From Sphingomonadaceae bacterium (GTDB lineage: Bacteria > Pseudomonadota > Alphaproteobacteria > Sphingomonadales > Sphingomonadaceae), in contig JAFAZM010000133.1 of assembly GCA_019239785.1 (NCBI GenBank), forward strand, positions 1-21,859: DNA of 21,859 nucleotides. Direction: 5' to 3'. The notes beneath the pieces were generated by a model. The model was not told where the DNA came from. It saw only the letters and a program-made list of their open reading frames with translations, and did no database searches. How positions within the stretch are numbered: the first letter of the stretch is position 1; every line of letters begins with the position of its first letter. The position numbers were made by a program, and so were the translations under genes. Positions 1 through 5,708 of the stretch are shown here, one piece after another.

Positions 1-31
1 CGGGCCCATGGCCTAGCGCGGAGCCTGTCGC

Positions 32-955
32 TTACGCGCGCGGATGCGCGGCGCGGTAGACGTCGAGCAGGTGGGCGGCGTTGACCTCAGTGTAGATCTG
101 CGTCGACGACAGGCTGGCGTGGCCGAGCAGCTCCTGCAGCGAGCGCAGGTCCGCGCCGCGGCCGAGCAGATGGGTGGCGAAGCTGTGGCGGAGCGCGTGC
201 GGCGTGGTCCGCTCCGACAGGCCGAGCGACCGGCGCGCCTTCACCACCGCCCGCCGGACGAGCTCGCCGCGCAGCGGCCCGCCGCGGGCGCCGCGGAACA
301 AAGGCGCGTCCTTCGCCGCCGGCCAGGGACAGAGCGCGAGATAGGCCTGGATCGCCTCGCGCACCGTCGGCAGCAAAGGCACGATCCGGGTCTTGTTGCG
401 CTTGCCGGTCACCGCGAGCGCCTCGCCGAGCGGCAGCGCCGCGCCGGTCAGGCCGAGCGCCTCGGCGACGCGCAGGCCCGAACCGTAGAGCAGGAGGAGC
501 ACGGCGAGGTCGCGCGCGGCGATCCAGGGCTCCCGCGCCTCCTCGGCCGCTTCCTCGGCGAGCGAGATCGCCTCGTCGGGCGAGACCGGCCGCGGCACGC
601 TGCGCGGCTTCTTCGGCCCCTTCAGCCGGGGCAGCGCCGTCTCGCGGCCCGCTTCCGCCGCGGCGAAGGCGAGGAAGGCGCGCACCGCGGAGAGCTCGCG
701 CGCCGCCGAGGCATTGCCCAGCCCCTCGGCGCGGCGGACCGTGAGGAAGGCGCGCAGGTCCGCCGGCCGCAGCGCGGCGAGCGCGGAATCGTCCACCGCC
801 TCGCCGAGATGGCCGGCGAGGAAGCCGATCAGCCGGTGCGCGGTCGAGACATAGGCGCGGACCGTATGCTCGGATCGGCGCCGCTCGCGGGAAAGATGGT
901 CGTGCCAGCGCTGCGTGATCGCGGCCGCGCCGTCGGCCTCTAGGGGTTCAGCCAC
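32..955 (-). CDS. xerC: Tyrosine recombinase XerC
   Basis: Site-specific recombinase of the XerC/XerD pair, which resolves chromosome dimers at dif during cell division. The 307-residue product has an N-terminal SAM-like core-binding domain (about residues 12-100) and a C-terminal catalytic domain. The full set of tyrosine-recombinase residues is visible: R162 in GSGLRVAEAL, K185 in TGKRNK, H253 and R256 in PHALRHSFATH, H279 in LLGHASL, and nucleophile Y288 in STQIYTEV. The frame stays open far upstream, but homology begins at a GTG (955-953), with no Met in the N-terminal part. That start overlaps the end of the DUF484 gene by 16 bases, so the two are probably translationally coupled. A DUF484 gene next to xerC is also known from E. 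coli, which supports the assignment. Symbol xerC rather than xerD is inferred from this neighbour. Confidence 0.93.
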   Translation of the reverse strand: MAEPLEADGAAAITQRWHDHLSRERRRSEHTVRAYVSTAHRLIGFLAGHLGEAVDDSALAALRPADLRAFLTVRRAEGLGNASAARELSAVRAFLAFAAAEAGRETALPRLKGPKKPRSVPRPVSPDEAISLAEEAAEEAREPWIAARDLAVLLLLYGSGLRVAEALGLTGAALPLGEALAVTGKRNKTRIVPLLPTVREAIQAYLALCPWPAAKDAPLFRGARGGPLRGELVRRAVVKARRSLGLSERTTPHALRHSFATHLLGRGADLRSLQELLGHASLSSTQIYTEVNAAHLLDVYRAAHPRA

Positions 956-1500
956 CGGCCCATGCAGCGGGTCAGCACCCGGCCGAGGAAGATCAGCAAT
1001 TCGGAGCCGTGGCGCGTGTCGAAGCTTTGCGGGTTGCGCTGGCCGAGCGCGAGCAGGCCGCTCGGCAGCGGCGGCTCGCTGGTCAGGCGGATCAGCGCCT
1101 CGGCGCGAATCAGCTCGCAGGCCGGGCCGAACAAAGGATGGCCCCGGCCGACGCCGCGCAGCAGCACGCCGTCGAACGCCGCGACCGATTTCTCGATCAG
1201 CCGGGGATCGACGAATTGCAGGCCGGAGGCGTCGGCGCGCACCCCCATCTCGCCGGCGTACAAGGCCACGGCCACCGCATCGAGGCCGAGCAATTGCGGC
1301 CATTCCTGGGTGACGACATGGATCAGATGGTCGAGCCCCTCGGCCTCGATCGCCGCGAGCACCGCGGCGTGGATGGAAGCGACCGCGCCGGAATGGCCGC
1401 GGGCGAAGGCGATCAGATCCTGGTTCGCTTCCTCGGCGGCGGCGACGCGCGCGCGCAGATTGGCAAGCGCATGATTCTCGAAGCTGATCACACTGCCCAT
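940..1500 (-). CDS. DUF484 family protein
   Basis: A 186-residue cytoplasmic protein of the DUF484 family, which has a GAF-like fold and no established biochemical role. The N-terminal part (about residues 10-60) is a charged helical stretch (ANLRARVAAAEEANQDLI). The C-terminal half carries the family hallmark, a GLLALGQRNPQSFD segment followed by ELLIFLGRVL near the end. It starts with ATG at 1500 and its stop overlaps the GTG of xerC by 16 bases. The E. coli homologue also lies directly upstream of xerC, so co-transcription is expected. The divergent region upstream (1501-1662) is shared with the LuxR-HTH gene and contains a CRP-type palindrome about 60 bases before this start. Confidence 0.88.
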   Translation of the reverse strand: MGSVISFENHALANLRARVAAAEEANQDLIAFARGHSGAVASIHAAVLAAIEAEGLDHLIHVVTQEWPQLLGLDAVAVALYAGEMGVRADASGLQFVDPRLIEKSVAAFDGVLLRGVGRGHPLFGPACELIRAEALIRLTSEPPLPSGLLALGQRNPQSFDTRHGSELLIFLGRVLTRCMGRWLNP

Positions 1501-1560
1501 GAGCCGAGCCTAACCCGGATATGGTTAAGAAGCGATGGCGAAAAGCGGCCGGATCGCCGG

Positions 1561-1582
1561 GGATGTGACGAGCGTCACATCC
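1561..1582. promoter_or_regulatory. CRP/FNR-family operator-like palindrome
   Basis: A perfect inverted repeat with 10-base arms (GGATGTGACG and CGTCACATCC) and a 2-base centre. Its core is exactly TGTGA-N6-TCACA (1564-1579), the textbook CRP consensus. It lies between two divergent genes, about 60 bases upstream of the DUF484 start and about 80 bases upstream of the LuxR-HTH start. It sits about 30 bases before the putative -35 of the latter, a typical activator position. The match is seen directly. Binding by a CRP/FNR-family regulator is inferred. Confidence 0.65.
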
Positions 1583-1612
1583 TTCTGTCCCGCAACCGGT
1601 GCAGACAGGCCT

Positions 1613-1640
1613 TTGTAAACGCGCCGAATCGGGCAATAAG
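1613..1640 (+). promoter_or_regulatory. Putative promoter of the LuxR-HTH gene
   Basis: TTGTAA at 1613-1618 and AATAAG at 1635-1640, separated by 16 bases. Each matches the sigma-70 hexamer at 4 of 6 positions, in an AT-richer patch of an otherwise GC-rich region. The patch sits just upstream of the ATG at 1663 and downstream of the CRP-like palindrome. Weak matches; the position is the main support. Confidence 0.35.
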
Positions 1641-1662
1641 AATCGGCGACTAGGGGAACAGG

Positions 1663-2187
1663 ATGGACTCGTCCCGCATCGAGCGCCTGACCGACAAGCA
1701 GCGCGAATGCCTGCGCCTCGTCTATCGCCACATGCAGACCAAGGAGATCGCCCGCGCACTCCAACTCAGCCCCGACGGCGTCACCCAGCGCCTCAGGGGG
1801 GCGATGCGGACGCTTGGCGTCGAAAGCCGGCGCGAGGCGGCCCGCATCCTCGCCGAGGCGGAAAGCCTCGGCGCCTACCCGCCGCATGTACATCCGTCGC
1901 GGGATATTGCCGCATCCCTCGAACCGGCGACAATGGCCCCATCGACCGGGAGCGAGTGGCAAAGCGGATCTCCGGGCGGGGCGATACGGGAAGAGCAAGC
2001 AGCCTTCCTGGTGGCGCCCCAGGGCCGAAAACCCGCGCTGCCGCTGCCCATAGGGGGAGCGAGGCCAGATGACCTAAATTGGCTGAACCGGCTGGCATGG
2101 ATTGCCGCCATTGCGATCGGGATCGCCCTTGCGTTCGGCGGCCTGGTCGGAGGAGTTGACGCGCTGACGAGGCTCCTGAGGGGCTGA
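1663..2187 (+). CDS. LuxR-type HTH protein with C-terminal membrane anchor
   Basis: A 174-residue protein with an N-terminal LuxR/GerE-type helix-turn-helix (about residues 6-64: LTDKQRECLRLV, then TKEIARALQLSPDGVTQRL, then LGVESRREAARIL). A flexible Pro/Ser/Gly-rich linker (about 70-140) follows. A single hydrophobic segment lies at about 145-166, close to the C-terminus. No receiver, autoinducer or other sensor domain is present. The expected topology is a DNA-binding domain tethered to the inner face of the membrane by a C-terminal tail. The start is ATG with an AGGGGAA ribosome site at 1652-1658. A CRP-type palindrome and a weak promoter lie upstream. Short LuxR-HTH proteins of this type are, from general knowledge, common in sphingomonads. 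The target genes are unknown. Confidence 0.82.
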   Translation: MDSSRIERLTDKQRECLRLVYRHMQTKEIARALQLSPDGVTQRLRGAMRTLGVESRREAARILAEAESLGAYPPHVHPSRDIAASLEPATMAPSTGSEWQSGSPGGAIREEQAAFLVAPQGRKPALPLPIGGARPDDLNWLNRLAWIAAIAIGIALAFGGLVGGVDALTRLLRG

Positions 2188-2254
2188 GCCGGCAAATCCG
2201 AAAACGAAGCTAGGAAGAACCGTGCGGCCTGCGCTGCACGGGAGGGGAAAACTT

Positions 2255-2599
2255 ATGCTCAAGGATCGTCGCACTGCCGTGCTGAAAGTGGCGGAAAGCC
2301 TTTATGCCGCCGAGAATGCGATCGACGTGGCGCTGGCGCGAGCCGCCGAGCTGACCGGGGCCATGGTCAGCGCGCGGACCGAGGCCAACCTTTCGGCCAT
2401 CGTCGCACAGGACGCCTTCGAAGGCTCCGCCGCCGCCGTGGCCACCCTGACCAGGGCGCGCGGGGAGCTCGTCGAGACCCACAAGCGCCTGACCGAGGCC
2501 AAGATCCAGGTCGGCCTTCGCACCCTCGCCGTCGGCGACATGGGCAAGCCGCCGTCGGCCGAGCTCGACGAAGGCCGCCACCTCCGGTCCGTGGCCTGA
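2255..2599 (+). CDS. Small helical protein, function unknown
   Basis: A 114-residue protein that I do not recognise. It is Ala/Glu/Leu-rich and looks almost entirely alpha-helical (about residues 8-90: KVAESLYAAENAIDVALARA, later TRARGELVETHKRLTEAK), with a short polar C-terminal tail. No signal peptide, membrane segment or catalytic motif is visible. The ATG at 2255 is chosen because GGAGG at 2241-2245 lies 9 bases before it. An in-frame GTG at 2222 would add 11 residues but lacks a ribosome site. The gene follows the LuxR-HTH gene by 67 bases on the same strand and may share its transcript. High third-position GC supports real coding. A partner or coiled-coil adaptor role would be a guess. 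Confidence 0.75.
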   Translation: MLKDRRTAVLKVAESLYAAENAIDVALARAAELTGAMVSARTEANLSAIVAQDAFEGSAAAVATLTRARGELVETHKRLTEAKIQVGLRTLAVGDMGKPPSAELDEGRHLRSVA

Positions 2600-2643
2600 G
2601 CGCAAAGCGAATCCCGACGTGTCTCACGGGCCGAGATCGACGG

Positions 2644-2679
2644 ACTTGACCGGGCCACCCGCGCGTGGTCCGGTCGAGT
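2644..2679 (+). promoter_or_regulatory. 15-bp hairpin abutting the start codon of the membrane-protein gene
   Basis: Arms 2644-2658 (ACTTGACCGGGCCAC) and 2665-2679 (GTGGTCCGGTCGAGT) pair over 15 positions. Thirteen are Watson-Crick and two would be G-U wobbles in RNA; the loop is 6 bases. The stem ends one base before the ATG at 2681. No separate Shine-Dalgarno sequence is visible. There is no T-run after it, so a standard intrinsic terminator is unlikely. It could control translation, mark a protein-binding site, or terminate the upstream gene. Confidence 0.6.
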
Positions 2680-2680
2680 C

Positions 2681-3163
2681 ATGTCGCCGGTCCTCTATTT
2701 CGGCTTGCTGGCCCTGGTCTCGCTCTATGCCTGGTTCAGGGGCGGGCCGCCGGAGCGGATCGGGGCCGCGATCCTTGCGGCCGGCTCGTTGCTGTCCCTC
2801 GCCGCGCGGTCCAGCTCGGCGGGGCGCTTCGCCTCGGTCGAAACCGGCATCTTCCTCGTCGACGTGGCGACCCTTGTCGGCTTCCTCATCCTCGCGCTTC
2901 GGGCGAAGAGGTACTGGCCCTTATGGCTGACCGCCTTGCAGACCGTCGGGATTGCGGGCCACGCAGTCAAGCTCGTGGACACGGCAACGATTCCGCTGGC
3001 CTATGCCTTCATCCTGGCCTTGTGGAGCTATCCGATGTTGCTCCTGATCGCGCTTGGGACCTGGCGTCACCAGGTTCGGCTTGCGCGCTTCGGGACGGAT
3101 CCGTCCTGGTCGAGCTTCTCCGCAGCTTCGGGTCCGACGCCACGATCTGGGCCCGAAAGCTAG
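2681..3163 (+). CDS. Multi-pass membrane protein, function unknown
   Basis: A 160-residue hydrophobic protein with about four to five membrane segments (approximately residues 3-20, 27-44, 54-74, 79-98 and 103-127). A short cytoplasmic-looking tail rich in Arg and Ser follows. I do not recognise the family and see no catalytic motif. The ATG at 2681 is supported because the first membrane helix begins at residue 3. There is no clear ribosome site; the base just before it closes a strong hairpin (2644-2679). The last 20 or so codons (from about 3100) have low third-position GC and overlap the downstream RadC frame. The native C-terminus may therefore have been shorter, or the tail may be non-conserved read-on into that gene. 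Confidence 0.72.
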   Translation: MSPVLYFGLLALVSLYAWFRGGPPERIGAAILAAGSLLSLAARSSSAGRFASVETGIFLVDVATLVGFLILALRAKRYWPLWLTALQTVGIAGHAVKLVDTATIPLAYAFILALWSYPMLLLIALGTWRHQVRLARFGTDPSWSSFSAASGPTPRSGPES

Positions 3164-3687
3164 CCGAGCGGTTCGGCTCCACCGCCGGCGTCCTCGCCGC
3201 AACCCCCGCCGCGCTGGAGCGCGTGCTCGGCGCCGGCAATCCGGCAATCCGCCATATCTTCATGGTGCGCCATGTGATGCTGCACGTGCTGCGCGCGGAA
3301 GCGGCGAAAGCGCCGGTGCTCGGCACCTCCGAGGGGCTGATCGACTATCTCTTCGCCGACATGGCCTACCTGCCGGTCGAGCGGCTGCGCGTGCTTTTCC
3401 TCAACAGCAAGAACCGACTGCTCAGCGACGAGCTGGTCAGCGACGGCTCCGTCAACGAAGCGCCCTTTTACCCCCGCGAGATCATGCGGCGGGCGCTCGA
3501 AGTCGGCGCGACCGCACTGATCCTTGCCCACAACCATCCCTCCGGCGACCCCCAGCCGAGCGACGCCGACATCCGCGCGACGCGGCGCGTGGCCGAAGCC
3601 GGGCGGGCGCTCGACATCCGCCTGCACGACCATGTGATCGTCGCCCGGTCCGGCTGGTCCAGCCTTCGAATGCTGGGGCTGATCTAG
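3022..3687 (+). CDS. radC: RadC-family JAB/JAMM-domain protein, first copy
   Basis: RadC-family protein (JAB/MPN metalloprotease-like fold); the family's role in DNA repair is not firmly established. From the GTG at 3022 the product is 221 residues. A helix-hairpin-helix-like region (about 30-75, with ARKLAERFGSTAGVLAA) precedes the JAB domain (about 100-221). The zinc-site motif is intact: HNHPSGDPQPSDAD gives H170, H172, S180 and D183, and NEAPFYPREI lies upstream. Similarity to the next gene begins only around 3100. The codons from 3022 to about 3100 have poor third-position GC and overlap the preceding membrane-protein gene. The true start may therefore be non-canonical (a CTG at 3106 follows GGGACGGA) or depend on coupling to the upstream gene. 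The 3' end and family are certain; the 5' end is not. Confidence 0.75.
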   Translation: MELSDVAPDRAWDLASPGSACALRDGSVLVELLRSFGSDATIWARKLAERFGSTAGVLAATPAALERVLGAGNPAIRHIFMVRHVMLHVLRAEAAKAPVLGTSEGLIDYLFADMAYLPVERLRVLFLNSKNRLLSDELVSDGSVNEAPFYPREIMRRALEVGATALILAHNHPSGDPQPSDADIRATRRVAEAGRALDIRLHDHVIVARSGWSSLRMLGLI

Positions 3688-3690
3688 GCG

Positions 3691-4470
3691 ATGGCGGCGA
3701 AAGGTTCAGGGGCGCGGCGCGGCCGCCGCTGCTGCGAAGCCTCGGAGCCGGCGCGCGATTCCGTCGGCCTGCGCAGCCGGCCGTTCGATGCGGAGCCGGA
3801 CGGTCCGGGGGCCGCAGCCGCGGCCGCCGCGGCGCCGACGCCGGCGGACACGGAACGCTGCCGGACGCTGCTCGCCGCCTTGCTGCGCCGCGCCTGGCCG
3901 GACGAGGCCGCCGCTTGGGCCGACACCCTGATCGCCGAGTTCGGCTCGCTGCCGGCGGCGCTCGCGGTCGGCACGAACGACCGGGCGCGCAGCATCGGCG
4001 GCGAGGCGGCGCGCTACCTCGCCGACATCCAGGCGGCTTTGCTCCACTGCCTGCGGCTGCCGATGGCGGAGCGGCCGGTCATTTCCACCTCGAAGCAGCT
4101 GATCGACTATCTGCAGGCCGACATGGCCAATCTGATCACCGAGCGCTTCCGCGTGCTCTTCCTCACCTCGCAGAACGAGCTGCTGGCCGACGACCTCATC
4201 TGGGAAGGCACGGTCGGGGAGGCGCCGGCTTATCCGCGCGAGATCGTCAAGCGCGCGCTGGAGGTCGGCGCGACCGGGATCATCCTCGTCCACAACCATC
4301 CGTCCGGCGATCCGCAGCCGAGCGGCGGCGACGTCGACGCCACCCGGCGGATCGCCGAGGCGGCCTTCCACCTCGGCATCTGCCTGCACGACCATCTCAT
4401 CATCTCGCGCAGCGGCTGGACCAGCTTCCGCAGGCTCGGCCTGCTCGAGACCATGAAGGGAGCGGAATGA
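3691..4470 (+). CDS. radC: RadC-family JAB/JAMM-domain protein, second copy
   Basis: A 259-residue RadC-family protein starting 3 bases after the stop of the first copy, so the pair forms a tandem operon. Residues 1-55 are a low-complexity Arg/Ala-rich leader with an eight-Ala run (41-48). A helix-hairpin-helix-like region lies at about 56-115, and the JAB domain at about 130-255. The JAMM-type residues are all present in HNHPSGDPQPSGGD: H201, H203, S211 and D214, with GEAPAYPREI upstream. The two copies align along their whole conserved length (for example EVGATGIILVHNHPSGDP against EVGATALILAHNHPSGDP), consistent with an old duplication. A start further inside the Ala-rich leader is possible. 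The family is clear; the molecular function (nuclease, protease or DNA-binding scaffold) is not. Confidence 0.85.
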   Translation: MAAKGSGARRGRRCCEASEPARDSVGLRSRPFDAEPDGPGAAAAAAAAPTPADTERCRTLLAALLRRAWPDEAAAWADTLIAEFGSLPAALAVGTNDRARSIGGEAARYLADIQAALLHCLRLPMAERPVISTSKQLIDYLQADMANLITERFRVLFLTSQNELLADDLIWEGTVGEAPAYPREIVKRALEVGATGIILVHNHPSGDPQPSGGDVDATRRIAEAAFHLGICLHDHLIISRSGWTSFRRLGLLETMKGAE

Positions 4471-4479
4471 GAATTCCCG

Positions 4480-4495
4480 CCCTCGAAATCGAGGG
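4480..4495 (+). terminator. Hairpin after the second RadC gene
   Basis: A perfect stem CCCTCGA-AA-TCGAGGG begins 9 bases after the RadC stop. A GA-rich stretch follows rather than a T-run. It lies between convergent genes (RadC pair and lipoprotein gene), so a terminator role is plausible but weak. Confidence 0.4.
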
Positions 4496-4557
4496 GAGGA
4501 TTTGGGGAGCGCGCAGCCGCGACGGGCAGGTCTTCAGCCCATCTTTTGCCCGACCTC

Positions 4558-5004
4558 CTATTCAAGCTCGGGGAATCTGATTCCGAATTCGGGGAGATGC
4601 AATCGCCCTTTCTCCGCGTCGAACTGAGCCTGGGTGAACGGGCCCCTGATGCCGCGGGCGGGATGATGCTGCCATTCGTCGGGCTGCCGGATCACATACC
4701 AATATTGGGTGACCGACCGGTTCATTCCGTGCCCGGTGCAGCCCTTGGCGAATGGCGGGCATAGCTCGGGATGCACGGCGGCAACGACGAAGCGATCGTC
4801 ATAGCCGGCCGCGAACACCGTCGGCCCGGGAAGACCGTCGCCGACCTCGCCGCCGCCGGGGATGTCCCAGACGATCGACATCGACTCCATCTCGTCGATC
4901 GCCAGCAGGCGGTAGGGGCCGACCAAAGTCCTGTCGTAGAGGGTATCGAAGACGCAGCCTGCCAGCACGAGCAATGCCGCGAGGACGGTCCGGCGCGCCC
5001 TCAC
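4558..5004 (-). CDS. Small predicted lipoprotein, function unknown
   Basis: A 148-residue protein with a lipoprotein signal: basic start (VRARR), hydrophobic core, then the lipobox LAGC with the lipidated cysteine at position 17. The mature part is hydrophilic. It contains two cysteines (C82, C89) that could form a periplasmic disulphide and an aromatic patch (YWYVIRQPDEW). I recognise no domain. The start is a GTG at 5004-5002 whose bases overlap the TGA stop of the preceding fsa gene (GTGA, 4-base overlap), so translation is probably coupled to fsa. The frame is open further upstream, but that part lies inside fsa and lacks the signal. After export the protein should be anchored in the inner or outer membrane. 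Position +2 of the mature protein is Val, giving no inner-membrane retention signal. Confidence 0.72.
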   Translation of the reverse strand: MRARRTVLAALLVLAGCVFDTLYDRTLVGPYRLLAIDEMESMSIVWDIPGGGEVGDGLPGPTVFAAGYDDRFVVAAVHPELCPPFAKGCTGHGMNRSVTQYWYVIRQPDEWQHHPARGIRGPFTQAQFDAEKGRLHLPEFGIRFPELE

Positions 5005-5654
5005 CCGATCTTCTGCCCCGTCTTCTCCCAATCCGCCAGGAACGCCTTGATGCCGTTGTCGGTGAGCGGGTGCCTGAACAATTGCCGGATCACCGCCGGC
5101 GGCGCGGTCATCACGTCGGCGCCCAATTTGGCGGCGTCGTGGATGTGGATCGGGTTGCGGACGCTCGCGACCAGGATCTGGGTCGGGAAATCGTAATTGT
5201 CGTAGATCAGGCGGATGTCGGCGATCAGCTCCATGCCCGGATAGCCGACATCGTCGTGCCGGCCGACGAAGGGCGAGATGAAGGTCGCGCCGGCCTTGGC
5301 GGCGAGCAGGGCCTGGTTGGCCGAGAAGCACAGGGTGACGTTCACCTTCGTGCCGTCCGAGGTCAGCTTCCTGCAGGTCTTCAGGCCGTCGACGGTGAGC
5401 GGCACCTTGACCGCGATATTGTCGGCGATCTTCCGCAGGATCTCGGCCTCGCGCATCATCCCGTCATGGTCGAGCGCCACGACCTCCGCGGAAACCGGTC
5501 CGTCGACGATGCCGCAGATCTCCCGCACCACGTCGAGGAAATCGCGCCCGGCCTTGTGGATCAGGGACGGATTGGTGGTGACGCCGTCGAGCAGGCCGGT
5601 CTCGGCCAGGTCGCGGATCTCGGCGGTGTCGGCGGTGTCGGCGAAGAATTTCAT
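5001..5654 (-). CDS. fsa: Fructose-6-phosphate aldolase / transaldolase-like protein
   Basis: A 217-residue protein of the small transaldolase family (TalC/FSA type), a TIM-barrel class I aldolase that uses a Schiff-base lysine. The expected lysine is K83 in NIAVKVPLT. Other family blocks are the start MKFFADTAD, GVTTNPSLI (24-32), VNVTLCFSANQALLAAKAGA (104-123) and FISPFVGRHDD (125-135). Length and motifs fit full-length family members. Members may act as transaldolase or as fructose-6-phosphate aldolase, and sequence alone does not decide. It starts with ATG at 5654, 54 bases from the divergent MATE gene, and ends in a 4-base overlap with a lipoprotein gene. Confidence 0.92.
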   Translation of the reverse strand: MKFFADTADTAEIRDLAETGLLDGVTTNPSLIHKAGRDFLDVVREICGIVDGPVSAEVVALDHDGMMREAEILRKIADNIAVKVPLTVDGLKTCRKLTSDGTKVNVTLCFSANQALLAAKAGATFISPFVGRHDDVGYPGMELIADIRLIYDNYDFPTQILVASVRNPIHIHDAAKLGADVMTAPPAVIRQLFRHPLTDNGIKAFLADWEKTGQKIG

Positions 5655-5708
5655 GTAGAGCGTGCCCCTGGATCTGGATTCGCGCCTTGATAGCGCGGCG
5701 GGGAGAGA

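Noticed and set aside
44..943. Plus-strand open frame opposite xerC
   Set aside because: Shadow of a gene with all catalytic residues on the minus strand.
1519..1530. TTAA-containing stretch considered as a CtrA binding site upstream of the DUF484 gene
   Set aside because: Only one TTAA half is present at the right spacing; the full TTAA-N7-TTAA pattern is missing.
956..1759. Upstream open extension of the xerC frame (start at 1759, total 575 codons)
   Set aside because: It runs antisense to the HTH gene start and through the DUF484 gene in another frame, has Arg-rich shadow composition, and recombinase homology begins only at the GTG at 955.
4509..4557. GC-rich stretch between the RadC and lipoprotein genes considered as a second terminator or small gene
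   Set aside because: Pairing is short and interrupted, and there is no start with a ribosome site.
3054..4580. 508-codon plus-strand open frame across both RadC genes
   Set aside because: Arg/Ala/Pro-rich shadow frame with no motif; the RadC frames carry clear domain signatures.
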